Shown here piece after piece: positions 1-5,715 of a stretch of DNA of 40,765 nt (positions within the stretch are counted from its first letter, which is position 1; each line of letters opens with the position of its first letter). The stretch is from a virus, in the IMG/VR virus record IMGVR_UViG_3300049032_000046, positions 1-40,765 of that record, one strand, 5' to 3'. Below the pieces are notes generated by a model. That model was not told the origin of the DNA and searched no databases. It was given only the letters and a program-made list of their open reading frames with translations. A program made the position numbers and the translations under genes.

Positions 1-160
1 TCGGGGGTAGCCGCCAGCCCGCGCGCAGGCTGGCAGTGGGGGTCAGGGGGTGGGGTCAAGCTTGGCGATCTGCGCGTCAAAGGCCGCCAGCCGCTGTTCT
101 TCTTTGCGCTTTACTTCCGCAATCCTGTCCGGGTCACCGCTAGCCATAGCGGCGGCGTAT
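1..160. repeat. Terminal direct repeat, left copy (circular junction)
   Basis: These 160 bases recur at 40606-40765 with differences at positions 16 (A here, C there) and 34 (C here, A there). The simplest reading is that the sequence is a circular genome of 40605 bp whose ends overlap; true terminal redundancy of a linear virion genome is the alternative. Both mismatches fall in the stem of the hairpin at 13-34. Confidence 0.9.
13..34. other. Hairpin between two leftward genes at the junction
   Basis: GCCAGCC (13-19) and GGCTGGC (28-34) form a perfect 7-bp stem around an 8-base loop. On the circle it lies between the stop of the leftward gene at 43 and the start of the leftward gene at 40594, as read across the junction. 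No T-run follows on either strand, so it is not a classical intrinsic terminator; an RNA-stability or processing role is possible. The copy at 40618-40639 carries two changes that break two of the seven pairs. Confidence 0.45.
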
Positions 161-363
161 TCCGCTTCATCGGCATCTGAGCCGAAAGCCGCTTCGGCCC
201 GCCCCCAGCTTCTGGCCTGTCTCCGAGACATTTCGGCCTTCTCTGCTGGGGTCATAGCCTCAAATCGCGCCCGAGCTTTCTGGATTGCGCGGGTCAACTC
301 ATCATCGGGGCCGTAGACTGGCAGCATCTCAGCACCCGCCCGGAGCCGGTTCCGGTTGATCAT
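43..363 (-). CDS. Hypothetical charged helical protein
   Basis: A 106-residue product if started at the ATG at 363; an ATG at 327, just after the TGA of the upstream gene (331-329), would give 94 residues and fits the coupled style of this genome better. Neither start has a strong ribosome-binding site. The protein is acidic/basic and alanine-rich, with predicted helices, a tryptophan near the middle (RSWGRAEAAF) and no signal peptide or membrane segment. I recognise no family. It lies at the end of the leftward accessory run, and its 3' part is duplicated at 40648-40765 because the ends of the window overlap. Confidence 0.6.
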   Translation of the reverse strand: MINRNRLRAGAEMLPVYGPDDELTRAIQKARARFEAMTPAEKAEMSRRQARSWGRAEAAFGSDADEAEYAAAMASGDPDRIAEVKRKEEQRLAAFDAQIAKLDPTP

Positions 364-553
364 CCGGCCCGTTGCAGCCGTGCGACTGCCCGGCAATCAG
401 CGCCAGGATCAGCGCCCCGGCAATCAGGAACGGCACCGCGTTGTTGCGCGGCGCGGCGGTTTCGGTGGCGTCTTCGGTCATGATGACAGGGCCGCCAGCG
501 TGGGCTGGAGCGGCAAGCAGGAGGGCGGTGGATATGGCGAGGATGTAGCGCAT
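329..553 (-). CDS. Small exported/membrane protein
   Basis: A 74-residue product. The ATG at 553 is chosen because GAAAGGAA lies just upstream. The N-terminus is a clear signal peptide (MRYILAISTALLLAAPAHAG, likely cleavage after AHA). A second hydrophobic stretch (AVPFLIAGALILALIAG) can span the membrane, and a short C-terminal tail has two cysteines and several prolines. It follows the terminator at 576-611, so it either has its own promoter or depends on read-through. The function is unknown; a small envelope protein of a temperate phage could affect the host surface, but nothing here shows that. Confidence 0.6.
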   Translation of the reverse strand: MRYILAISTALLLAAPAHAGGPVIMTEDATETAAPRNNAVPFLIAGALILALIAGQSHGCNGPDDQPEPAPGGC

Positions 554-569
554 GGGGGTTCCTTTCGGG

Positions 570-611
570 AAAGAAGCCCCCGGCGCGGGGCGCACCACTG
601 ACGCCGGGGGC
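570..611 (-). terminator. Rho-independent terminator of the leftward recombination operon
   Basis: GCCCCCGGCG (576-585) pairs perfectly with CGCCGGGGGC (602-611) around a 16-base loop. On the leftward strand the stem is followed by TTCTTT. It lies directly downstream of the gene ending at 661 and so closes the operon that starts near 3393. Confidence 0.6.
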
Positions 612-660
612 AGTTACCAACAGGGAGAAGTGCGGCTCGTCTCCCGCCGCCGGGAAGGGG

Positions 661-1398
661 TCAGGGCTGCTCGTCGAGGCGGGCCATTTCGCGCTGATGG
701 TCCTCGTTGATCTGCCGCTGGATTTCCTCGTCGGTGGGGGCGGTCAGGGTGGCGGTGTCGACCGCGGCGAACGGATCGTCGGCCAGTCGCGGGCCAAGGT
801 TGTCTGCCCCCTCAGCGATGGCTTTGCAGTCGGCTAGGACGGCGGCAGTTAGTTCGCCGGTCGCGCGGCAAGCCTTGCCATCCTCGGTGTTGAACCACTC
901 CCGGAAAGCGGCGGTCCCACCCTCTGCGGCCTTCCGGGCCTTGGCTGCGGCCGCGCCTCCAGCCGCGCCAGTGTCGCGCGGCTGCTCCCTGCGCTGTTCC
1001 TGCGGCGCTCCGGCCAGCGGGCGGACGGTAAAGATCTTGCGGTTCTGCTTGGACTCGGCCAGTGCCAGCTTCAGTTCGCCATTGATGTGCGACATGGCCC
1101 TGATGCGGATGCCACCGACCTTCATCCCGCCCCACTTCACATCGGGGTCGAGATAAAGCTGCACCGAACGCCCGGTGTAGACCGAGGTATCCGGCCCCCA
1201 CGCAGCCATGAGGATGCGGCCTGTCGTCTTGCATGGGCGCCAGACCTTTTCCATGCCGCGGAGCTTGATCGACACGGGCTGCTCCTGCCCGGCGTTGATC
1301 TTCACGGCCTCGATGGTGACCGTCATGTCTCCAGCGATAAGGTCTTGGGCATTGATCTGGTCCGATTTCGGGGCCAGCACGGCAGCAAAGTCGTTCAT
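661..1398 (-). CDS. Conserved phage protein partnered with YqaJ exonuclease (candidate annealase/SSB)
   Basis: A 245-residue product. The start at 1398 overlaps the exonuclease stop (TGATG) and has AGGAG eight bases upstream. The N-terminal half is a compact beta-rich domain (about residues 1-125; motifs VWRPCKTTGRILMAAWG and VKWGGMKVGGIRI). A low-complexity alanine/arginine linker (about 135-165) and an acidic C-terminal part follow. I recall similar N-terminal domains in phage proteins encoded beside YqaJ exonucleases. By position it would be the strand-annealing or ssDNA-binding partner of a Red-like pair, but I see no RecT, Erf or Bet motif, so that role is an inference. It is the last gene of its operon, before a terminator. 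Confidence 0.75.
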   Translation of the reverse strand: MNDFAAVLAPKSDQINAQDLIAGDMTVTIEAVKINAGQEQPVSIKLRGMEKVWRPCKTTGRILMAAWGPDTSVYTGRSVQLYLDPDVKWGGMKVGGIRIRAMSHINGELKLALAESKQNRKIFTVRPLAGAPQEQRREQPRDTGAAGGAAAAKARKAAEGGTAAFREWFNTEDGKACRATGELTAAVLADCKAIAEGADNLGPRLADDPFAAVDTATLTAPTDEEIQRQINEDHQREMARLDEQP

Positions 1399-2099
1399 CA
1401 GAACATCTCCTGAATTTCGCGGCGTTCGGTGGGGATCAGGCGCGCGCCGGATGCCAGCGCGCTGCGGTAGTCGTTGACGGCTCGCTGAACCTTGTCCTCG
1501 AAGGCAATGGCGGCAGCCTCGAACTTCTCCTGCCACTCTGGGTCAGGCAGGATGCGGATGACGGCCATCGGAAGGCCGTTTGAGTAGCTGCAGAAGTCGC
1601 ACCACTTGCGCTCGGTCACCCAGAGCTGGGCTTGGACCTGCAGGCTGAAATCGTCCGGGCAGGTCTCGCCAAGGACATTCTCGACGATGGTCTGCACCTG
1701 GAACTTCTGCCGGCGCGACTTGGCCTCGCCTTGGCCGTCGGTTTGCACCAGCCAATCCGGCGAGCAGCCGACCGGGAAGCCGAGCTTGCGGTTGACCACA
1801 AAGCCGACCGACTTGGTGGGCGCGATGCACTGGTCATAAGCCTGCCGCGCAAGGATCTCCTCGTCGTGGCCGCGCAGCATGTCATCCGACAGATAGGTCG
1901 GCTCAACGTGCCCGCTGATGCGTTGTGCGGCCAATTCCCAGACATGGGCGCGGGTCTTATCGTTGTCCGCGATCTTGCCGGTCGGCGACATGATCAGCTT
2001 TACCTCGGAGGCGGTCAGCATCCCGCAGCGGGCGGCCAACCATTCGGGCGAACCCTGCTCCATCTCGGGGAAATAGCTGATGTGCGAGCCGTCCAGCAT
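1398..2099 (-). CDS. YqaJ-type viral recombinase exonuclease
   Basis: A 233-residue lambda-exonuclease-fold nuclease that degrades one strand of duplex DNA ends to feed phage recombination. The family signature is QGSPEWLAARCGMLTASEV (about residues 15-33). The PD-(D/E)xK catalytic set is visible as D115 in FPVGCSPDW and E125-x-K127 in GQGEAKS. Length is usual for the family. The ATG at 2099 overlaps the upstream stop as TGATG. It is immediately followed by its presumed annealing partner (661-1398) and lies in the leftward operator-controlled operon. Confidence 0.9.
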   Translation of the reverse strand: MLDGSHISYFPEMEQGSPEWLAARCGMLTASEVKLIMSPTGKIADNDKTRAHVWELAAQRISGHVEPTYLSDDMLRGHDEEILARQAYDQCIAPTKSVGFVVNRKLGFPVGCSPDWLVQTDGQGEAKSRRQKFQVQTIVENVLGETCPDDFSLQVQAQLWVTERKWCDFCSYSNGLPMAVIRILPDPEWQEKFEAAAIAFEDKVQRAVNDYRSALASGARLIPTERREIQEMF

Positions 2100-2560
2100 C
2101 ACAGCACCCCCAGCCCGCGCAGCGCGACAACCGCCGCCAGCGCCAGGAGGACACCCACCGTCACCGCGCCGATCTTCTTCCGCTGCATCGCCAGCCGGGC
2201 GCGCTCTTCGCGGTCGTTGCGCTCCTCGACCCGGGCCAGCGCAGCGCGGCACTTGGCCTCGTTCAGCGACCGGACCCGGCGCATATCGATGGCGAAGATG
2301 TGCTGGTCGGCGCGCTGGTAATAGACGCCCCAGCCGTCGGCCAACTCTTCGCGGGTCGGCGACATGTCCATGAAGGCGGCGCAGATTTCGCGCAGCTGGC
2401 TGTCGGTGTAGCCGCGCGGGTTGTCGATCACGCGCTTGGCCTTGGCGATGGCGGCGGCGCGCTCCTTGGCCTCGTTCTCGGCCTTGGCGCGGGCGGTGAT
2501 GCGCTCGCAAGCCTCGCTGAGGTTGGGCATGAAGGCGATGTTGCGGGCGAAGTGGGTCAT
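2099..2560 (-). CDS. Membrane-anchored coiled-coil protein, unknown function
   Basis: A 153-residue product. The N-terminal two-thirds is charged and helical with alanine/lysine/glutamate heptads, probably a coiled coil (about residues 15-45 and 105-130). A single C-terminal transmembrane helix (IGAVTVGVLLALAAVVAL) is preceded by RKK, which by the positive-inside rule puts the soluble part in the cytoplasm. The start at 2560 overlaps the previous stop by four bases. No family recognised. It lies just upstream of the exonuclease, so it is expressed early with the recombination genes. Confidence 0.7.
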   Translation of the reverse strand: MTHFARNIAFMPNLSEACERITARAKAENEAKERAAAIAKAKRVIDNPRGYTDSQLREICAAFMDMSPTREELADGWGVYYQRADQHIFAIDMRRVRSLNEAKCRAALARVEERNDREERARLAMQRKKIGAVTVGVLLALAAVVALRGLGVL

Positions 2561-2787
2561 GCTGCGGCCTCCACTTCGGGGGCTGCCTTCGGCGTGACGT
2601 CGTAGCCGAGGGCGTCAGCGAGCTTGGCAAACTCGTCGTGCGCCTTTTGCAGCAGGAAGAGCGAGCAGCTGTCGTCGCGTCCGTGCAGCCAGTAGGCCGA
2701 GACGAGCATCTGGGCGATCTGTTCGGCATCGCAGCGACCAGCCAGCACTTCGACGGCCGTCTCGGGAAGAGTCATTTTGCGGGTCAT
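2557..2787 (-). CDS. Small conserved phage protein, unknown function
   Basis: A 76-residue soluble protein in an ATGA-coupled chain of short genes. The N-terminal helix is LPETAVEVLAGRCDAEQI, and the middle is W/H-rich (SAYWLHGRDDSCSLFLLQKA). No membrane segment or metal-binding pattern. The start at 2787 overlaps the stop of the upstream gene. Function unknown; small genes in this early position often act against host functions, but nothing specific supports that here. Confidence 0.6.
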   Translation of the reverse strand: MTRKMTLPETAVEVLAGRCDAEQIAQMLVSAYWLHGRDDSCSLFLLQKAHDEFAKLADALGYDVTPKAAPEVEAAA

Positions 2788-2960
2788 TCGTTCACTCCCA
2801 TCTGTTGAAGCCACCAGCGGGCTTCCATTGCGTTGGCTTCTTCGCGCTCGAGGCGCTCGACGTTGCCGTCGGTCATGTCGCTGAGGAGGTCGCGGTGCTG
2901 GACCGCGATGAGGAGCAGGGTCAGGATCGTGGCCTGCGCGAGGAGGTCGGGGAGGTTCAT
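2784..2960 (-). CDS. Small protein with hydrophobic N-terminal helix
   Basis: A 58-residue product. Residues about 5-20 (DLLAQATILTLLLIAV) are hydrophobic enough to associate with or span the membrane. The rest is a charged helix rich in Glu/Arg ending in RWWLQQMGVNE. The start at 2960 overlaps the upstream stop (ATGA), with GGGGAGG-type sequence before it. No family recognised. Confidence 0.55.
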   Translation of the reverse strand: MNLPDLLAQATILTLLLIAVQHRDLLSDMTDGNVERLEREEANAMEARWWLQQMGVNE

Positions 2961-3130
2961 GCCTCGGCCTCCATGTCGTCCAACTGCCACTCCAGATCGG
3001 CAATTGCCTCGGCCTCCGTCGGCCCGTAGCCGCACGGGCTGTCGTCAGCGCCGAAGCGGTCGTCCCACGCCTGCCAGATCACCCAGCACGGGTTGTCCAT
3101 CTGCGATGCGATGATGCGGCGGTCGCTCAT
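2957..3130 (-). CDS. Small acidic protein, unknown function
   Basis: A 57-residue product starting at the ATG at 3130 that overlaps the preceding stop (ATGA). It begins MSDRRIIASQMDNPCWVIWQ, has a cluster of tryptophans and ends with an acidic helix. The PTEAEAIADLEW segment resembles the end of small phage proteins with an alpha-beta fold, in which a beta hairpin precedes a helix that begins with T/S-x-x-E-A. Function unknown. Confidence 0.55.
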   Translation of the reverse strand: MSDRRIIASQMDNPCWVIWQAWDDRFGADDSPCGYGPTEAEAIADLEWQLDDMEAEA

Positions 3131-3393
3131 GCCGCCACCTCCGCATTCGCGCCGAGGAATGCATCGACCTGCGCACCGAAGTCCTTCGCGTTCGGGTCGC
3201 AGCCGGTCAGCATGTTGGCGTTGAGGTCGGCGATCGTGCGGCGGCAGCCGTGCTGCGCCATCAGCGACTCTTCGCTGTGGAAGCCCTTCACGCTCCAGAT
3301 CGGTTCGCGCTCGGCTTTGGCATCCTGGTCGACCCAGCGGGCGCGGTAGTAGCGCAGCATGGTCAGCTTGTTCTGGATCTCGTCGAAGGGCAT
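3127..3393 (-). CDS. First gene of leftward early operon, unknown function
   Basis: An 88-residue product. The ATG at 3393 is chosen because GGGAGA lies at normal spacing; longer open frames would read into the operator region. The protein has a charged helical N-terminus (DEIQNKLTMLRYYRARW) and two separated cysteines, and is probably cytoplasmic. As first gene behind the twin operators at 3435-3481 it should be produced at once after induction. No family recognised. Confidence 0.65.
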   Translation of the reverse strand: MPFDEIQNKLTMLRYYRARWVDQDAKAEREPIWSVKGFHSEESLMAQHGCRRTIADLNANMLTGCDPNAKDFGAQVDAFLGANAEVAA

Positions 3394-3434
3394 CGCGTGT
3401 CTCCCGGTCCCGTGGTGGGTATGGGAGAAAGCTA

Positions 3435-3481
3435 TTGGACAATTGGCCAATATGCAAGGGCTCAGTTGGACAATCGGCCAA
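3435..3481. promoter_or_regulatory. Two repressor operators controlling the leftward early operon
   Basis: TTGGACAATTGGCCAA lies at 3435-3450 and TTGGACAATCGGCCAA at 3466-3481, centres 31 bp apart (about three helical turns). The first is identical to the operator at 4879-4894 next to the repressor gene. They sit upstream of the leftward gene starting at 3393. A plausible leftward promoter (TTGCAT, 17 bp, TAGCTT) overlaps the site at 3435-3450, but its exact position is uncertain. Confidence 0.75.
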
Positions 3482-3532
3482 AATATTTACCCGCGCTAGG
3501 GCGGGGCACCAGAATCACGGAGTCTGGAAAGC

Positions 3533-3556
3533 AAAAACCCCGCTTTGAGGCGGGGC
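3533..3556 (-). terminator. Rho-independent terminator of the repressor-lipoprotein operon
   Basis: CCCCGC (3538-3543) and GCGGGG (3550-3555) form a stem with a 6-base loop, followed on the leftward strand by TTTTT (3537-3533). It ends the transcript of repressor plus two lipoprotein genes and insulates it from the operator-controlled operon that begins about 80 bp further on. Confidence 0.85.
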
Positions 3557-3585
3557 TTCGCTTCCAAAGACTTGGAAGAGGCGGC

Positions 3586-3879
3586 TTACTTGCGCTGGAG
3601 GCGCGGCCCGGCGCTGACGTAGTCGCAGGCGTTCCGGTCGTCGTCGTTGTAGATCAGCAGGATCGCGAGCGCCGATTCTCTTGCCGTTACCGCACTTTCG
3701 CGGGCGGCAATTTGGTCATCGAGCGACTTGTCCTTCGCGGCCTCCACAGATGAGGTCGCGTACTCGTCAAAGTCCGAGCTGAGCTTTTGGTAGCATGCCT
3801 GCTCATCCTCGGTGCAGCCCGCAACGACCAAGCCAGCGAGGGCCAGGCAGAAGCGAAGCAAGGGGCCAGCTTTGCTCAC
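3586..3879 (-). CDS. Lipoprotein co-expressed with the repressor (second)
   Basis: A 97-residue product with a lipoprotein signal: MSKAGPLLRF then a hydrophobic core ending in the lipobox LVVAGC. The mature part starts with the lipidated cysteine followed by TEDEQAC; the Asp at +4 does not match a classical inner-membrane retention signal. The mature domain is a charged helix with repeated AARESAVTARESA, and two more cysteines could form a periplasmic disulfide. It is the last gene of the transcript starting at the repressor, just before a strong terminator, and would therefore be made in the lysogen. A superinfection-exclusion or lysogenic-conversion role is an inference from position and localisation. 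Confidence 0.7.
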   Translation of the reverse strand: MSKAGPLLRFCLALAGLVVAGCTEDEQACYQKLSSDFDEYATSSVEAAKDKSLDDQIAARESAVTARESALAILLIYNDDDRNACDYVSAGPRLQRK

Positions 3880-3899
3880 TCTTTTCCCCTTCCGTTGGT

Positions 3900-4184
3900 C
3901 TATGGAATCGACCGCTGAAGCAGCTGGTCGGCGCAGACGCTGGCCACGGCGAACACCATGTCCCGCGGCATATCGTTGAGGGCTAGGCGCACGGCGTGGT
4001 GCTCGCCGCGCTCATATGCAGCGGTCAACTCTGGCAGGACGGCCAAAAACCTGCGCTCGACATCGGGGTCGCCGATAGATTCAATGGTCGTAGCCGCGCA
4101 GCGCTCCAGTTTCTCACCGTAGTTATAGGCGATGCACCCGGACAGCGCCAATGCGGCAACGGCCAGGAACGCAGCGGCCTTCAC
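3900..4184 (-). CDS. Lipoprotein co-expressed with the repressor (first)
   Basis: A 94-residue product whose ATG overlaps the repressor stop by four bases, so translation is coupled to it. The signal is MKAAAFLAVAALALSGC, with lipobox ALSGC. The mature domain (about 78 residues) has cysteines at CAATTIES and ASVCADQ, likely a disulfide pair in the periplasm, and helical segments with NDMPRD. It has no similarity I recognise and no clear resemblance to the second lipoprotein at 3586-3879 beyond export. Expression with the repressor predicts presence in lysogens. Confidence 0.75.
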   Translation of the reverse strand: MKAAAFLAVAALALSGCIAYNYGEKLERCAATTIESIGDPDVERRFLAVLPELTAAYERGEHHAVRLALNDMPRDMVFAVASVCADQLLQRSIP

Positions 4185-4816
4185 TCCTTGACGCCCTTCC
4201 AGATCACCTTGCCGACCACCTCGACGTCCTCGAACGACCGCTCTTGGTTCGGATACTGCGGATTGTCGCTGACCAGCATCACCGTGCCACGTCGCGACCC
4301 CCGGCTGATGCGCTTCACCAGGAGGCTATCCCCGCCATCCCGCACAACAAAAAGCCCGTCGTAGGAAAGGTCAGTCTTGCTCAGGTCGACCATCACGATG
4401 TCGTCGTCGGACAGCGTGGGCTCCATGCTTTTGCCCTTCACGCCGATGATGGCGAGGTTCTTCGGGTGCGATGACGTGATCTGGCGGAGGTAGCCGGGCG
4501 GAAAGGATAGACGGTCCACAACCATCTCCTGGCCTACGACAGCCCCGAACCCTGCGCTAGCTTCGACGTTGTAGATGTCCACCATGTCGCCCGCGACTGT
4601 AAGCGCTGCTGGCGCCAGCGGCAAATCACTCTGATCCTCGAAGCCCAAGGCGCGCGCGATCCGGGCGGCGTTCTCGGCCGACGTGCTGGCGCCTTCGCGG
4701 CTCTTCAGCTTGTTCAGGGCGTCATACTTCACGCCCGATCGACGCGACAGTTCAGCCAGGGTCATCCCCGACCGCTCCAGCGCCTCAAGAAATTGCTCGC
4801 GAAATCCGTCTCTCAT
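4181..4816 (-). CDS. CI-like phage repressor with LexA-type peptidase domain
   Basis: A 211-residue product from the ATG at 4816; a longer frame exists, but it would begin inside the operators. An N-terminal helix-turn-helix (about residues 16-40, MTLAELSRRSGVKYDALNKL) binds DNA. The C-terminal S24 peptidase domain has a likely self-cleavage site A88-G89 (EASAGFG), catalytic Ser130 (GKSMEPTL) and Lys168 (LLVKRISRG). RecA-stimulated autocleavage after DNA damage would therefore induce the prophage, as for lambda CI and LexA. The start has only a poor ribosome-binding site, as is often seen for repressors made from weak or leaderless mRNAs. It faces the rightward promoter across three operators. 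Confidence 0.93.
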   Translation of the reverse strand: MRDGFREQFLEALERSGMTLAELSRRSGVKYDALNKLKSREGASTSAENAARIARALGFEDQSDLPLAPAALTVAGDMVDIYNVEASAGFGAVVGQEMVVDRLSFPPGYLRQITSSHPKNLAIIGVKGKSMEPTLSDDDIVMVDLSKTDLSYDGLFVVRDGGDSLLVKRISRGSRRGTVMLVSDNPQYPNQERSFEDVEVVGKVIWKGVKE

Positions 4817-4839
4817 GATGTGACCAGTAGTCCAGATTG

Positions 4840-4894
4840 TTGGACCCCAGTCCATTGGCCGATTGTCCTTGACACCAGTTGGACAATTGGCCAA
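4840..4894. promoter_or_regulatory. Three operators between repressor and rightward early operon
   Basis: The sites are 4840-4855 (TTGGACCCCAGTCCAT, degenerate centre), 4855-4870 (TTGGCCGATTGTCCTT, reverse orientation of the 3466 site) and 4879-4894 (TTGGACAATTGGCCAA, exact copy of the 3435 site). All fit half-sites TTGG(A/C)C and G(G/T)CCAA, with variation in the outer bases. Three tandem sites in a divergent repressor/early region match the lambda OR arrangement. The 4855 and 4879 sites cover the -35 and spacer of the rightward promoter. Confidence 0.8.
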
Positions 4895-4898
4895 ATAT
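4869..4898 (+). promoter_or_regulatory. Rightward early promoter (PR-like)
   Basis: TTGACA at 4869-4874 is a perfect -35 box; AAATAT at 4893-4898 lies 18 bp downstream as -10. An operator fills the spacer. Transcription would begin around 4904-4906, that is at the ATG at 4905, so the first message is probably leaderless. Confidence 0.7.
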
Positions 4899-4904
4899 TC
4901 GGAC

Positions 4905-5117
4905 ATGGCACACACATCACTCATCGACGAAATCCGCGACTACTGCGCGCGCGCGAACATCGAGCCGTCCACGCTTGGCGTCCGTGCTTTGGGCAACAGC
5001 CGGATTATGGAGCGCCTCGAACGCCGCCTGGAGCGGATCGAGACTGATGAAGCCAGGCTTCGGGCCTACATGGAGGCAAACCCTCCAGAGCCCCAGCCGG
5101 AAGCTGGTGCCGCCTGA
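4905..5117 (+). CDS. Cro-position small regulator
   Basis: A 70-residue product in the position of Cro, divergent from the repressor. The start at 4905 is chosen because it coincides with the expected transcription start and excludes operator DNA from the gene. Residues about 5-35 (IDEIRDYCARANIEPSTLGV) followed by NSRIMERL could form a helix-turn-helix-like unit. I recall similar short proteins in alphaproteobacterial genomes, typically ending in an R-x-(Y/F)-M-x-A-N-P motif, as here (LRAYMEANPP). Direct DNA binding is inferred, not shown. Confidence 0.7.
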   Translation: MAHTSLIDEIRDYCARANIEPSTLGVRALGNSRIMERLERRLERIETDEARLRAYMEANPPEPQPEAGAA

Positions 5118-5512
5118 TGGGCCGGTCTCTGGCAGTATTGGAGGGGCAGGAACCTCTGGGGCGAGATGGTGTCGCATTGGCATCTTCTCCTGTGCTTCTC
5201 GAAAAGGTTAACGAGCCCGACGCCACGCCGTCATGGGGGGAAGTTTCCCCCCGTGAACAAGGGTGGAACGCCGCGGCATTCCGCAGGTCCTTTCCGGAGA
5301 TCTGGGGCCAATACCTCAAGGACCGATACAAGACGGCCTACGCAGTCCGGAAGGCTTTCCCCGGCATTGACGGCAAGACCGCCCGCGACTGGATCGGCGG
5401 CAAGCGAGATCCTCATGCCAGCTTTGTCATCGCCGAGGTGACGCGGGAGGAAACTGCGCTTCAGGCCCTCTCGCCTTTCATTTCCCCAAATCCCCAGCGG
5501 AGGACAGCATGA
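5117..5512 (+). CDS. Early protein with HTH-like core, CII-position regulator candidate
   Basis: A 131-residue product; its ATG overlaps the previous stop (TGATG). The first 40 residues look disordered. The core (about residues 50-115) contains AYAVRKAFPGIDGKTARDWI, which reads like a DNA-binding helix-turn-helix with a recognition helix at KTARDWIGGKRDP. By gene order it is where lambda CII or a YdaS-like regulator would be. No exact family recognised. Confidence 0.65.
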   Translation: MGRSLAVLEGQEPLGRDGVALASSPVLLEKVNEPDATPSWGEVSPREQGWNAAAFRRSFPEIWGQYLKDRYKTAYAVRKAFPGIDGKTARDWIGGKRDPHASFVIAEVTREETALQALSPFISPNPQRRTA

Positions 5513-5715
5513 CCCGCAACAATGAACCGGCCCGCCGTTCTTTTGTTCCCGGCGATCCCGACACGGCTTTTCTGCGCGATGATCTGCCGAAGCCGGCGCA
5601 GTGGATAGCGCGGCAGGTGCAGGAAGACGAGCCGGATTTCTTCGGCCGTGCCGTCGTCTTCGCCGCAGTCGTCATCATTGCCCTGCTGGGCCTTGCAGCG
5701 TGGGCTTCGCAATGA
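5509..5715 (+). CDS. Small tail-anchored membrane protein
   Basis: A 68-residue product with a good ribosome-binding site (GGAGGA) before the ATG at 5509. The soluble acidic N-terminal part (FVPGDPDTAFLRDDLPKPAQW) is followed by one C-terminal transmembrane helix (AVVFAAVVIIALLGLAAWA). Unknown function; it is placed between early regulators and is expressed from the operator-controlled promoter. Confidence 0.65.
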   Translation: MTRNNEPARRSFVPGDPDTAFLRDDLPKPAQWIARQVQEDEPDFFGRAVVFAAVVIIALLGLAAWASQ

